A stretch of DNA of 64,000 bases, taken from NCBI GenBank assembly GCA_003635265.1, contig PYIZ01000053.1, positions 148,274 through 212,273 of the forward strand, read 5' to 3'. The notes beneath the pieces are model-generated. The model made no database searches. It was not told the DNA's origin and saw nothing but the letters and a program-made list of their open reading frames with translations. Each line of letters opens with the position of its first letter. Position 1 is the first letter of the stretch. This DNA comes from Candidatus Poribacteria bacterium (GTDB lineage Bacteria; Poribacteria; WGA-4E; PCPOR2b). The position numbers and the translations under genes are program-made. Shown here piece by piece: positions 1-9,000 of this stretch.

Positions 1-1005
1 TATAACGACGAAAATAAACGAAAAATCACTTGGTACAGATCGCGATTAGACCGTGAAACACTCAAGTCCCTCAATCAACGTAGTGACTGGAAAGGATGGC
101 TTGAGGTGCTCGGCCATCTCGGTTTGGTTGCGCTGACAGGAACTGTCGCCGTGTATGCTCAAGGCAGGTTTCCGCTGGGCGTGCTGTTCCTGATTCTGTT
201 TTTTCACGGGACATTCTACGCGTTTCTCGGTAATGGGTCCCATGAACTCTCTCATAACAGCGTTTTCAAGACGAGAGCCCTCAATACATTCTTTTATAGA
301 TTTTTCTGCTTTCTCGTCTGGCGCAACCATGGTATGTTTTCAGCAAGCCACGGAGAACATCACAAGTACACCTTGCATCCGCCGGACGACCTTGAAGTCG
401 TGCTGCCGGTGGAACTGTCAGTCAAAGGTTTTCTCAAGAATGCCGTTGTAAGCCCATGGACACTGTACAGCACTCTCTACACAACCATCCGTCTCAGTTT
501 TGGTAAGTTAACAGGTGACTGGGAGACACACCTTTATGCCGAATCGAACCCACCTAGGCGACGTCATCTGTTTAGCTGGCCCCGTATGATTCTCTTGGGA
601 CATATTCTTATTGCCGGGTTTTCGTTTTACTTCGGCTTCTGGATGCTGCCAGTTTTGACCACGTTCGCGCCATTTTACGGCGGTTGGCTGCGCTATCTAT
701 GCAACGGCACTCAACATGCAGGGCTTGCGGACAATGTACCCGATTTCCGACTCTGTACCCGAACCATAATTCTGAATCCATTCCTGACTTTTCTCTATTG
801 GCACATGAACTATCACATCGAACACCATATGTATGCTTCGATACCCTGTTACAACCTTGGGAAACTGCATAAGTTAATCAAGCCTGAACTTCCACATTGT
901 CCTAAAGGGCTTTTCACAACTTGGAAGCAGATTATTGCAATCATGAAGCAGCAGAGGACGCAGCCGGAATATCAATATGTGCCCGAATTACCCGTCCAGG
1001 TCTAG
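1..1005 (+). CDS. Fatty acid desaturase, 5' end cut by window
   Basis: Membrane di-iron fatty acid desaturase that would introduce a double bond into an acyl chain at the cytoplasmic membrane. The frame is open from base 1 with no stop, so the gene begins upstream; the GTG at 106 is probably internal. The three histidine boxes of the family are present: HELSH near base 241, HGEHH near base 349 and HIEHH near base 814, which together would hold two irons. Hydrophobic stretches lie before the first box and between the second and third. The protein ends at a TAG at 1003-1005, close to a MITE-like hairpin repeat (1098-1187) that separates it from the convergent ComM-like gene. Substrate and position specificity cannot be read from sequence; related hydroxylases share the boxes. 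Confidence 0.85.
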   Translation, partial: YNDENKRKITWYRSRLDRETLKSLNQRSDWKGWLEVLGHLGLVALTGTVAVYAQGRFPLGVLFLILFFHGTFYAFLGNGSHELSHNSVFKTRALNTFFYRFFCFLVWRNHGMFSASHGEHHKYTLHPPDDLEVVLPVELSVKGFLKNAVVSPWTLYSTLYTTIRLSFGKLTGDWETHLYAESNPPRRRHLFSWPRMILLGHILIAGFSFYFGFWMLPVLTTFAPFYGGWLRYLCNGTQHAGLADNVPDFRLCTRTIILNPFLTFLYWHMNYHIEHHMYASIPCYNLGKLHKLIKPELPHCPKGLFTTWKQIIAIMKQQRTQPEYQYVPELPVQV

Positions 1006-1097
1006 TTGAACTTTGGATGTGCGTATTCTGTAGGTAGATTGTCCAGATGCTAGATAGGTTAGCAAACCGATTACACGAATGGTATTGATCTCATACC

Positions 1098-1187
1098 GCT
1101 CATGTTAAGAAATTGTGCAACAGAAACCGAGTTTTTTCGGCAAAACTCGGTTTCTCTTTCCGCTTTGCACTTTCTCTTTCCATGAGC
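1098..1187. repeat. MITE-like inverted-terminus repeat with central hairpin, copy 1
   Basis: This 90-bp element starts GCTCATGTTAAG and ends with the complementary CATGAGC. The centre (1122-1156) is a long hairpin, AGAAACCGAGTTTT against AAAACTCGGTTTCT. GTGCAA near the left end and TTGCAC near the right end are further inverted matches. It sits between convergent genes, so the hairpin could also end transcription. Related copies are at 13401, 24655, 25971, 26917 and 59660. Confidence 0.7.
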
Positions 1188-1214
1188 CTAGCAGGTTAGC
1201 ACCCTCCCCTATTA

Positions 1215-2747
1215 TTAATTCCAAAAACTTCTATCCAAACTCCGATACTGAATCGCCTCTGAAACATGCTCCGCTTCAATCGTTGTGCTTTCCGCAAGAT
1301 CTGCAATCGTCCGCGCAACTTTCAAGATGCGATCATAAGCGCGGGCGCTCAAACCCAACTGTGTGATGGCAACGCGTAGCAGCTCCTGTGCGGCGTCTTC
1401 AACTTTGCAGAACTCGCGGAGATGGCGAGATTCCATGTTGGCATTGCAGTAGATTTGCGCCTGTGTGAAACGTTCTTGCTGAATATGCCGTGCCCGCTGC
1501 ACCCGTTCACGGATGCCCGCCGAAGGTTCACCTGCAAAATCACTTGCCAGATCTCTGTACTTGACCGCCGGGACCTCTACCTGTAGATCGATCCGATCCA
1601 ACAAGGGTCCCGAAATACGGGAAATGTAATTTTGGATCTGCTGTCGTGAACATCGACATTCCCGGCTCGAATCACCGAAAAAACCGCATGGACACGGATT
1701 CATCGCTGCGACGAGCATGAAATTGGCAGGATACGTATAAGACGCAGCGGCACGAGCGATTGCCACCCGTCCATCCTCAAGCGGTTGGCGCATCACTTCT
1801 AACACATTCTTGCGGAATTCGGGCAATTCGTCTAAAAACAGGACGCCGTGATGGGAGAGGCTCACCTCACCGGGGCGTGGAAACTTGCCGCCACCGATTA
1901 ATCCGGCATCGGAGATTGTGTGATGTGGAGATCGATAAGGCCGTGTCGCGATCAACGGAACATCATTTCCGAGTAAACCCATGATGCTATGGATCTTGGT
2001 CGTCTCAAGCGCTTCGTCCAACGTCATATCTGGCAGGATGGTCGGGATGCGTTTGGCAATCATGGTTTTGCCGGAGCCGGGCGGACCGATCATGATAAGA
2101 TTATGCCCACCCGCAGCAGCAACTTCAATCGCTCGCTTGACATGCTCCTGCCCCTTAACATCGACAAAATCAACGGGATACTCTGAATGGTGGTCAAATG
2201 CTTCTCGAATGTTGTATTGGAAGGGCGGAATTGTGGTTTGTCCATTTAAGTGTTCGACTGCTTCCCGCAGGGACTCTACCGGATAGACCGCCAAGTCATC
2301 GATGACCGCAGCCTCCTTCGCACTTGCCTTTGGCAGAATAATGCCCTTGAATTGATTCTCTTTCGCGATGGCTGCCATCGGCAGACAACCGGGCACTGGC
2401 CGAACACTTCCGTCAAGCGCGAGTTCTCCCAGGATCAACATCCGCTCAAAATTGTCAGTTTGAATCTGCCCGGTCGCCGCCATCACGCCCAACGCCATGG
2501 GCAAGTCGAACGCAGAGCCCTCTTTCCGCACGTCGGCGGGGGCGAGGTTTGCTGTGATTCGGCTGGGGGGAAAGTAGAACCCCGAATTCTTAATTGCAGC
2601 GGTGACACGTTCTCGACTCTCCTTGACGGCGCTATCTGGAAGGCCCACCGTCGCAAAAGCGGGCAATCCGTCCGAAATATCCAACTCTACCTCGACAATA
2701 TAGGCGTCAATCCCCATTACAGCGCTGCTCAAAACTCTGGCAAGCAT
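1215..2747 (-). CDS. comM: YifB/ComM-family Mg-chelatase-like AAA+ ATPase
   Basis: ComM is a hexameric AAA+ helicase that promotes branch migration when incoming single-stranded DNA is integrated during transformation; many non-competent bacteria also carry it. The 510 residues match the usual length. The N-terminal half is the Lon-protease-like fold (about 1-170), followed by the Mg-chelatase AAA+ core with Walker A GPPGSGKT at 221-228, Walker B LFLDELPE, and the arginine-rich C-terminal Mg_chelatase_C domain ending in RSLDRSFWN. Cysteines in the NPCPCGFFGD...CRCS segment are typical of the family. No com pilus genes are nearby. The next gene upstream on the same strand is the formamidase, about 20 bp away, so the two may be co-transcribed. 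Confidence 0.92.
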   Translation of the reverse strand: MLARVLSSAVMGIDAYIVEVELDISDGLPAFATVGLPDSAVKESRERVTAAIKNSGFYFPPSRITANLAPADVRKEGSAFDLPMALGVMAATGQIQTDNFERMLILGELALDGSVRPVPGCLPMAAIAKENQFKGIILPKASAKEAAVIDDLAVYPVESLREAVEHLNGQTTIPPFQYNIREAFDHHSEYPVDFVDVKGQEHVKRAIEVAAAGGHNLIMIGPPGSGKTMIAKRIPTILPDMTLDEALETTKIHSIMGLLGNDVPLIATRPYRSPHHTISDAGLIGGGKFPRPGEVSLSHHGVLFLDELPEFRKNVLEVMRQPLEDGRVAIARAAASYTYPANFMLVAAMNPCPCGFFGDSSRECRCSRQQIQNYISRISGPLLDRIDLQVEVPAVKYRDLASDFAGEPSAGIRERVQRARHIQQERFTQAQIYCNANMESRHLREFCKVEDAAQELLRVAITQLGLSARAYDRILKVARTIADLAESTTIEAEHVSEAIQYRSLDRSFWN

Positions 2748-2766
2748 ATCCGATAGTCTCCTTCGC

Positions 2767-3711
2767 TCATAACAAATACTTCCGTGGGCATTTAGCGACC
2801 ATCGTAAATTTCGGATCCACCATATTGCCTAGCCGCATCTGTCCGACCTGTCCGAGGAAGTGATAGGCTTGCATCCGATCAAACCCGTAATCGGCAACCA
2901 TCCAATCTATCAGTTCGACCCAAGCGATACGCGCTGCTGCGTCCAGCGGTCTCGCGCTGCCAGCTACCATGATAAAATCGTCGCTCACGATGCGGGGCCA
3001 GCCGATCGTATACCCCTTCTTCAGATCAAGCGTCACTGTCACCTTCGCTGGAATTTCCAGCGCAACACCGGTGAGTTCCCCGTCCCCTTGGCTTGCGTGG
3101 GCATCGCCAGTGAAAAAGTGTGCACCCTCCACCAACACCGGAAACCAAACCTCGTTCCCCGGACTCGTATCAACACAGTCCATGTTTCCGCCGTAATAAT
3201 CGGGTGTCAACGCATTAACTGCTTCAATCTCCGGCGCGACGCCCATCGTCCCCATAAATGGTTCATAGGGGATTACTCGCTTGTCATCGAAGCGGATGCC
3301 AGCATCCTCAAGGGGCAGGAAAAGCCACTGTTCCTCTAGCGCATCCTGAAGCATCGGATCCAACCGTGTCGAGGTCAGTCCTCCAAAGTAGGGTACAGTT
3401 CCAGTAACCGCATGGTCTCGCGTGGGTTCGATAGAATGGATCTTGACGACGAGCGTATCCCCCGGTTCAGCGCCTTCCACAAGAATGGGACCTGTCTGGG
3501 GGTTTAAGAAAGGATAGGTACATACGTCTGCAAAGTGTTCCACTTCCGGCGTCAGTCTGTTTTCAAAGGCGTCTACCGTATGGATACATACCATCTCGCC
3601 CGGCGTCACCTTTGCAACAGGTGGATGGAATGGGGAGTAGGTGTAGCAGTACGGTCCGTTTTGTTGAATCTTACGAACGTCCATCGATAATCTTCGCAGC
3701 GAAAATCCCAT
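2767..3711 (-). CDS. Acetamidase/formamidase family protein
   Basis: Acetamidase/formamidase (FmdA/AmdA-type) hydrolase that would release ammonia from formamide or short-chain amides in the cytoplasm. The roughly 300-residue all-beta family is recognisable by GPILVEGAEPGDTLVV, the FTGDAHASQGDGE segment with conserved Asp, His and acidic residues that bind the metal, and the C-terminal DYGFDRMQAYHFLGQVG stretch. The first ATG is 3711; an internal ATG at 3684 (MDVRKI) is an equally plausible start, since neither has a clear ribosome binding site. The gene lies just upstream of comM on the same strand. The real substrate could be another amide, as the family is broad. Confidence 0.85.
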   Translation of the reverse strand: MGFSLRRLSMDVRKIQQNGPYCYTYSPFHPPVAKVTPGEMVCIHTVDAFENRLTPEVEHFADVCTYPFLNPQTGPILVEGAEPGDTLVVKIHSIEPTRDHAVTGTVPYFGGLTSTRLDPMLQDALEEQWLFLPLEDAGIRFDDKRVIPYEPFMGTMGVAPEIEAVNALTPDYYGGNMDCVDTSPGNEVWFPVLVEGAHFFTGDAHASQGDGELTGVALEIPAKVTVTLDLKKGYTIGWPRIVSDDFIMVAGSARPLDAAARIAWVELIDWMVADYGFDRMQAYHFLGQVGQMRLGNMVDPKFTMVAKCPRKYLL

Positions 3712-3873
3712 GAAATATCAACCGTGTCGCGCGATAGTGAGATACCCGCCTTACATTATGGCGTGTCAGATGGATTACTCTAAGTTGCAACACGATATTT
3801 AGGATATTTCTGGCAAGGGAACTGCGCTCCTTTTTCGGGTAATTGTGAATCATTAAAGGGTACTTGCACTTTC

Positions 3874-4422
3874 TTATTGGATGATTTCGCACTGAAAACG
3901 TTCCACAAATAGAGCAGCCTGTCTTCTTGCTTCTGATTCATCCTCACCACCGTATATTATGCGTGGTCCACGGTTTTCCACAGAGTCAACCAAATGGGCA
4001 GTGGCAATCCATCGAGTGTTAGTAGTATCTGGGGATACTGTAACATATTTTATCAAATCAGGATTTAAGTCATTTAGCGAGGGATCCGGACCGAAACGAT
4101 TTGAACCTTCAGTACCCTTAAAAAATCCACATTCAAAAATCCTCCACCCCATACCGAAAACTGGAATAAATTCGATAAACAGCCACCAACCTGATTTATC
4201 CATGTCATGCCAACGTTTTACTATTATCGGGAAAACCACATAGAATGTGAGCAAAAGTAACAAAACAAGCGGTACAGTAACGATGAAAGAAATCAAGTCA
4301 CTACTGTGAGGGAGAACAAGAACACAACTAAAGAAAACCAGTACCCGCATGCCAATCGCGCACCAATAGGTCCTCCGGCTTATTCTTCCTTTATATGAGA
4401 AAAAAATTGACCAAATACTCAT
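3874..4422 (-). CDS. DUF805 inner-membrane protein with C-terminal extension
   Basis: Small polytopic membrane protein of unknown function. The first 115 or so residues match the DUF805 pattern: FSYKGRISRRTYW near the N-terminus, three to four hydrophobic helices, then RWHDMDKSGWW, and a glycine/asparagine segment (GTEGSNRFGPDP) at the end of the domain. About 65 further residues carry no recognisable domain. The start is well supported: AAGGAGG lies 9 bases before the ATG. The gene is isolated by 160-200 bp on each side, so it is probably transcribed alone. Confidence 0.8.
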   Translation of the reverse strand: MSIWSIFFSYKGRISRRTYWCAIGMRVLVFFSCVLVLPHSSDLISFIVTVPLVLLLLLTFYVVFPIIVKRWHDMDKSGWWLFIEFIPVFGMGWRIFECGFFKGTEGSNRFGPDPSLNDLNPDLIKYVTVSPDTTNTRWIATAHLVDSVENRGPRIIYGGEDESEARRQAALFVERFQCEIIQ

Positions 4423-4622
4423 CTTTATTGACCTCCTTCGATTAGGCGATGACTGCTAATCGAATTGCACTACAAGAAAGACACATCATCGCTATCTACT
4501 ACTAATTCACACTGAGGTCGTCCCAAAGTTCCAGTTATCGCACGAAATTTAAACTTCGGCGTTACCATGCGTAACTTGCACAGTCTTCTTAGGACACGAT
4601 CCCTGTGCACAAATATTGGAGG

Positions 4623-5456
4623 TCAAACATATTCCAGATACGCTTGCTTGATGCGTTCGAGGAACTCTTTCTGATTGCTTTCCCACAAGCGGTTGGAGAA
4701 AATCTCAACTTCGTGGAAACCGGTAAACCCGGCAGCTTCCACCCAAGACCGAATCTCCCGAATCCGAATAATACCCTCACCCATCAATCCACGGTCATTG
4801 AGCATATCTTCCATGTCCATTTTCCAGTCGCAGATGTGAAAAGCAAACAGGTTACCGTGTTCGCCGCAACGTTTGCATTCGTTTTGTAAATCTGGATCCC
4901 ACCAGAGATGAAAGACATCGACCGCCACACCGATATAGGGGGAATTAAATCTCTCAGCGAATTCATTGGCGGTTTTCAGGGTACAGATAGCAGAACGGGA
5001 ATCGGCATACATGGGGTGGAGCGGTTCAATTGCCAACTTGATGTTGTGTGCTTCGGCGTAAGGCAGGAGGGTTTCTAAGCCGGTATGAATCTGAGCAATC
5101 GATCGGTGGATCGACTGTCCGGGCAGCGCGCCACACACAAGGACGACTATCGGTGCCCCTAGTGCGCTAGCTTCATCAATCGCCCGCCGATTATCGTCAA
5201 AAGAGGTTTGGATTTCAGTGTTGGTTTTGCCAGTAAAAAATCCGCCGCGAACAAGGGAGACAACTTCCATTCCAGCCCCCCGAATTTGCTCGCCAATTTT
5301 CGCCGCCTCCCGGCTTTCCAAGAGGTCGCGCCAGACAGAGACCGCTTTCACCCCGGCTTTCGGATAGTTTTCGATGATCTCCTCAATTGACCACGGCTTA
5401 GTGGTTATCGTGTGAACACAAAGGCGGTCAAGATTCGTTAGTTTTTCAGAACTCAC
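4623..5456 (-). CDS. Sugar phosphate isomerase/epimerase-like TIM barrel
   Basis: Xylose-isomerase-like TIM-barrel protein (AP_endonuc_2 fold), the family of sugar isomerases and epimerases and hydroxypyruvate isomerase-like enzymes. Typical features are the acidic metal ligands in IEPLHPMY, VAVDVFHLWWDP, HICDWK and the terminal GFHEVEIFSN. I place the start at the GTG at 5456 because GAGG precedes it by about 10 bases; an upstream ATG at 5504 would add 16 residues and overlap a repeat element. The GLMGEGIIRIREIRSW segment is common in members acting on inositol or keto-sugars. It is followed upstream by another TIM barrel of the same superfamily, which suggests a catabolic pair, but the substrate is unknown. 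Confidence 0.8.
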   Translation of the reverse strand: MSSEKLTNLDRLCVHTITTKPWSIEEIIENYPKAGVKAVSVWRDLLESREAAKIGEQIRGAGMEVVSLVRGGFFTGKTNTEIQTSFDDNRRAIDEASALGAPIVVLVCGALPGQSIHRSIAQIHTGLETLLPYAEAHNIKLAIEPLHPMYADSRSAICTLKTANEFAERFNSPYIGVAVDVFHLWWDPDLQNECKRCGEHGNLFAFHICDWKMDMEDMLNDRGLMGEGIIRIREIRSWVEAAGFTGFHEVEIFSNRLWESNQKEFLERIKQAYLEYV

Positions 5457-5492
5457 CCTACTATCCCTCACTAGAGTTACACATTTCGGTTT

Positions 5493-5580
5493 GTAGTAGC
5501 GCAATTCATTGCGCGTCCCGGCAGGCGCACCCGATTACAAATCGAAGATCTTACTGTAGGGGCAACCCTCGTGGGTGCCC
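5493..5580. repeat. Two GTAG-headed REP-like palindromes
   Basis: The first unit (5493-5514) is GTAG followed by the perfect stem GCGCAAT/ATTGCGC. The second (5556-5580) is GTAG followed by GGGCAACCC/GGGTGCCC with one bulged base. The stems differ completely but the GTAG head is the same, as in REP elements mobilised by RAYT (TnpA-REP) transposases. They fill the 126 bp between the two TIM-barrel genes. Confidence 0.6.
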
Positions 5581-5582
5581 GC

Positions 5583-6515
5583 CTATCCTTCAGCTTCAAC
5601 CTTGTGGATGAGTGCCTTGAGATTGGCGTAATTGATACGCATCGCTTCTTCAGCGGAGTCACTAGGCGGCTGAAAATGGGTTGCGATCGATAACACAGCA
5701 TCACACTGGTGATCGCGCAGGTTGTGCAGCACTGTCAGGTAGTCAACATCACCCTCACCGATAGGACAGTACTCAAAATTGAGATGCAGTCCATCAATTA
5801 CACGCAAATCTTTCAGGTGGAGTCCATGCAGGTAGGAGCGCACATTGCCAAAGCCCGTGGTCTCGGTATCCGATTCCCCACAGTTGGTGTTATCTGCGGG
5901 ACCCCACATGACTTTAAGCCGTTTTGAACCAACCGCTTCAACAACACGGCGGAAGTTGCCGGTCGTATTGGTGTAGTTCCAAGGCATCATGCTGAGAGCG
6001 ACATCGACATCGTACTGTTCAGCTTCCTCTGCGACCATCGAGAACGCTTTCACTAGCTTCTCCATGTCAATGTCGGCGATGACACCACCCCGAGTCCGCC
6101 AGCGCATGGGCCAAGTCGGTTTGCCAGCACTGTACTCGCCGGGCCAAGCGAATGTGAAGATATTCACCGCAGGTATTCCCAAACGGACAGCGACCTCTAA
6201 GGAACGTTTGAAGTTATCAAATTCCTTGCGGAATGCCGGATGCATCTCCAGTGTGTCCAGATCCAGATCGGTTAGATGAAGCTGCTTGAAAGGATTGCTC
6301 GCGCCTATCACGAAGATCTCTAGACCGTGTTGTGCCACGCGCGCTCCCATGCGATCTATCTCGGCATCGCTCATCTCAGCGATCGGTGGTTCATCAGGTA
6401 GACTATTAAACCAAACATACTCTGCGCCAATATCCTTTGCCTTTGCTAATGCCTCATCGAAGGGCAGGCGCAACTCAGGTAGATACATTCCAAGTTTGAA
6501 GCGATAGTCAGTCAT
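5583..6515 (-). CDS. Sugar phosphate isomerase/epimerase-like TIM barrel
   Basis: Second xylose-isomerase-like TIM barrel, 310 residues. The N-terminal FKLGMYLPELRLPFDEALAKAKDIGAEYVWF is the first strand and helix of the barrel, and later strands carry likely metal or substrate ligands (DVALSMMPWNYTNTTGNF, VMWGPADNTNCGES, HGLHLKDLRV, GEGDVDYLTVL). The GEGDVDY motif near the C-terminus is the usual GxGxVD signature of this superfamily. It lies directly upstream of the other TIM barrel on the same strand with only REP-like repeats between them. The pathway is probably carbohydrate or cyclitol catabolism by association; no specific substrate can be assigned. Confidence 0.8.
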   Translation of the reverse strand: MTDYRFKLGMYLPELRLPFDEALAKAKDIGAEYVWFNSLPDEPPIAEMSDAEIDRMGARVAQHGLEIFVIGASNPFKQLHLTDLDLDTLEMHPAFRKEFDNFKRSLEVAVRLGIPAVNIFTFAWPGEYSAGKPTWPMRWRTRGGVIADIDMEKLVKAFSMVAEEAEQYDVDVALSMMPWNYTNTTGNFRRVVEAVGSKRLKVMWGPADNTNCGESDTETTGFGNVRSYLHGLHLKDLRVIDGLHLNFEYCPIGEGDVDYLTVLHNLRDHQCDAVLSIATHFQPPSDSAEEAMRINYANLKALIHKVEAEG

Positions 6516-6693
6516 TTTTCATGCCCTCATGGGAATAACTTTTGTGGGTTTCAGTGATTTCGTAGGTTGGGTTGAACGGTTGAAAGCACCTCACTATCAA
6601 AGACGCTAAAGCGTACTTATTTCAACACCACGTTTTTCCAGATAACGAGAGTGAAACCCAACATTCACCGTCAATGAATCAGTTTTGCTCGAT

Positions 6694-7116
6694 TCACTGC
6701 GAGTTGGGGTGCAGTGTTGTACCGGGCCAATTAGTATCAGTGCCATTCACATCAACAGTAATTCCGTCCGGATCTTCCACCTTGAACGCCAGTTCTTCGA
6801 GATTATCCGGGTCCAGCGGCTCTTTACCGCCGAGACCGTCCGAGAAGATTTCGTATCCCATCTCTCGGAGGCGTTTCGCCGCTGCAGCGACATCAGGCAC
6901 ACCGACACCGATATGCAGGTAGTCAAGCATTCCGCCTAAATGTGCAGGGCGTTTCTCGCCTTGGTGTTGGAACACTGCAAAGTTGTGATAGCCATCTGTG
7001 AGGTCGTAACGGCTTCCACGGTGTTGGGCAACCTTCAACCCCAAACCATCGCGCCAGAAACGGATTGAACGCTCAAGGTTAGAAGCGCGTATTCCCACAT
7101 GAAGTAAGGTGCTCAT
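6694..7116 (-). CDS. VOC-superfamily (glyoxalase/dioxygenase-fold) protein
   Basis: Vicinal-oxygen-chelate fold protein of 140 residues, the length of glyoxalase I and related enzymes. Two beta-alpha-beta-beta-beta modules are visible: residues 1-55 (LHVGIRASNLERSIRFWRDGLGLKV) and 60-130 (YLHIGVGVPDVAAAAKRLREMGYEI ... FKVEDPDGITVDV). Candidate metal ligands are His 6, a mid-protein His and a C-terminal Asp or Glu. A strong AAGGAGG lies about 8 bases upstream of the ATG. Members include glyoxalases, epimerases and resistance proteins; the activity here is not determinable. Confidence 0.82.
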   Translation of the reverse strand: MSTLLHVGIRASNLERSIRFWRDGLGLKVAQHRGSRYDLTDGYHNFAVFQHQGEKRPAHLGGMLDYLHIGVGVPDVAAAAKRLREMGYEIFSDGLGGKEPLDPDNLEELAFKVEDPDGITVDVNGTDTNWPGTTLHPNSQ

Positions 7117-7443
7117 AACAAACCCTCCTTATCTTGCTAATTAGATTTTCTTCCCATTCTGCCACATCTGGAACTGGGCAAATTCTTTTTCTAGATATGT
7201 CTCAAACCTGTCGATTTGATTATAAAGCATCTCGAAAAATGAAACCAGCGAAAAAACGAAAAACTGTGAATTACAAGAGCTGGAAGATCGGTTGGACGGC
7301 CTACCCTGCCATCCTTCCACGCTTTTCCCTGCGTTCTCCGCGTCTCTGCGGTAAGCTTTCAAAAGGACTCGTTTCCCGCCCCTCAGTAATGAACCAATGA
7401 ACCAATGTACTAATGAACAAATTGTATTCACGTTTCACTTCGG
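7117..7443. repeat. Intergenic repeat-rich spacer without a supported gene
   Basis: This 327-bp spacer contains a GCGTTCTCCGCGTCTCTGCGG tract near 7333 and an AATGAACCAATG tandem (about 7387-7418) leading into TTCACGTTTCAC. The AATGAACCAATG and TTTCACG blocks recur at 24717-24750, 26978-27030 and 59765-59790, always near genes rather than inside them. An open frame on the minus strand (7141-7431) is built from these repeats and I do not regard it as a gene. Confidence 0.55.
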
Positions 7444-9000
7444 TTAATACTGTCGATCCATCTTGCCAACGGGCACCTCAATAACCCTCGGCGCATCAGC
7501 CGCGAGTGCGTCACGCAATGCCGCTTCCAATTCTCCGGCATCGTGCACCCGGACGCCTTCCACACCATACGCTTCAGCCAACTTGACAAAGTCTGGGTTA
7601 TACAGTTCTGTTCCAAGCACATGTCCGTTAAACTGTTCGATCTGAGCGCGGAGGACATTCCCGTAAGCGTTGTCGTTGAACACAATCACCACCACGTTGA
7701 TACCATACTGAACGGCGGTCGCCAACTCCTGCGAATTGTAGAGAAAACCGCCATCACCGGAGGCTACCACCACTGCTTTATCCGGTTTCGCTATCTTCGC
7801 GCCAAGTGCCACAGGAAACGCAACGCCGAGATTGCCCGCCGAAATGAGGTAACTCCTCGGTTCATACACCGGATAATAACTACGACTGTAGTACCCCATT
7901 TGGTTCATACCCTGGATGAAGATACCGTCGTCAGGAATCGCTGCCCGCATCGCCTGCATAAATCCCCATTGAGGCTGGAGCTGAATCTTTGGATCAAACC
8001 GCGCAGCATTGATGAGACGTACCTCGTCTGTGCAACTTGGACGTGCAGCCGTTGTAGCTGAAACGATACGATAAATTGCTTCCAAACAGCGTCTTGCATC
8101 CCCCAAAATGCCGAGGCAGCGATCGGTTGTACGCTCTATGGTCGCCTTATCTATATCAATACGGATAATCCGCCGTTTATCGTCACCGTCACCAAAGCGA
8201 GATGTTCCCACGGCGAGGATGACATCCCGCTGGGCGAGCCATTTTCGGAGGAGATCAAAGCGGAGTTCACCCATGCCGAGAGAAAGCGGGTGACGGTCTG
8301 ATATTACCCCTTTGCTTTCCCGACCAGTCACCACCGGTGCCTGTAGATGCTCTGCTAATGCTTGAAGTACTTGTGAACCCCCTGAACGCTGCACGCCGGT
8401 CCCAGCCCAAATAGCCGGACGTTTCGCCTCTGTGAGGAGATGTGCCGCCTGTGCAATGTGCTCCAGCTCGCCAGCGGGCGGGTCGTACGATTCCGTTGCA
8501 AGCAATTTGACCTCCGCTTCCGCTGCTAACACCTCGTGTGGCACCTCAAGGTATACGGGACGGGGGCGACCAGTTTTCAGATGATAGAAGGCTTCATGAA
8601 CAACTGCCGGCACGTCCGCAGGGTTGGTGGCGCGCGCTGCCCACTTGGTAATCTGTCGAACCGAAGCCATCTCATCGTTAGAGCTTTGGTCGTGTCTGCC
8701 GGTCACTACCAATATGGGTGAAGACACAGAATGAGCCGTTGCAATACCGGTCGAAGCATTAAACACACCCGCTCCTGGCACTACCAATGCGGTTGCAATA
8801 TTTCCACTGACACGGGCATATCCGTCTGCCATGTGCGTGGTTGCCTGTTCGTGCCGCGTAGTGAAGTAGTGAATCCCCGGCTCTTCGTAAATTCCATCTA
8901 TTGCTTCGTACTGTCCGGCTCCGGGCAATCCGAACACAACCCGCACCCCTTCTCGGTACAGCGATTTTGCGAGTGCCTGACCTCCGGTCATCTTGGTCAT
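7444..9000 (-). CDS. Thiamine pyrophosphate-dependent enzyme, acetolactate synthase family
   Basis: Three-domain TPP enzyme of 518 residues, slightly shorter than biosynthetic acetolactate synthases. The N-terminal Pyr domain has FGLPGAGQYEAIDGI and the catalytic glutamate region TTRHEQATTHMADGYAR; the middle domain is the TPP_enzyme_M fold; the C-terminal PP domain has GDGGFLYNSQELATA with NDNAYGN, the GDG...N motif that binds Mg and TPP. No regulatory IlvN subunit or ilvC gene is adjacent, so a biosynthetic role in valine/isoleucine synthesis is unlikely. Benzoylformate decarboxylase-like, sulfopyruvate or other 2-keto acid decarboxylases are alternatives. Confidence 0.85.
   Translation of the reverse strand: MTKMTGGQALAKSLYREGVRVVFGLPGAGQYEAIDGIYEEPGIHYFTTRHEQATTHMADGYARVSGNIATALVVPGAGVFNASTGIATAHSVSSPILVVTGRHDQSSNDEMASVRQITKWAARATNPADVPAVVHEAFYHLKTGRPRPVYLEVPHEVLAAEAEVKLLATESYDPPAGELEHIAQAAHLLTEAKRPAIWAGTGVQRSGGSQVLQALAEHLQAPVVTGRESKGVISDRHPLSLGMGELRFDLLRKWLAQRDVILAVGTSRFGDGDDKRRIIRIDIDKATIERTTDRCLGILGDARRCLEAIYRIVSATTAARPSCTDEVRLINAARFDPKIQLQPQWGFMQAMRAAIPDDGIFIQGMNQMGYYSRSYYPVYEPRSYLISAGNLGVAFPVALGAKIAKPDKAVVVASGDGGFLYNSQELATAVQYGINVVVIVFNDNAYGNVLRAQIEQFNGHVLGTELYNPDFVKLAEAYGVEGVRVHDAGELEAALRDALAADAPRVIEVPVGKMDRQY

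Noticed and set aside
7141..7431. Minus-strand frame of 96 codons in the spacer before the TPP enzyme gene
   Set aside because: It is built from dispersed repeat blocks (AATGAACCAATG, GCGTCTCTGCGG tract) and has no ribosome binding site or family match.
7444..9000. Biosynthetic acetolactate synthase ilvB
   Set aside because: No ilvN or ilvC is nearby, and the family includes many other TPP decarboxylases.
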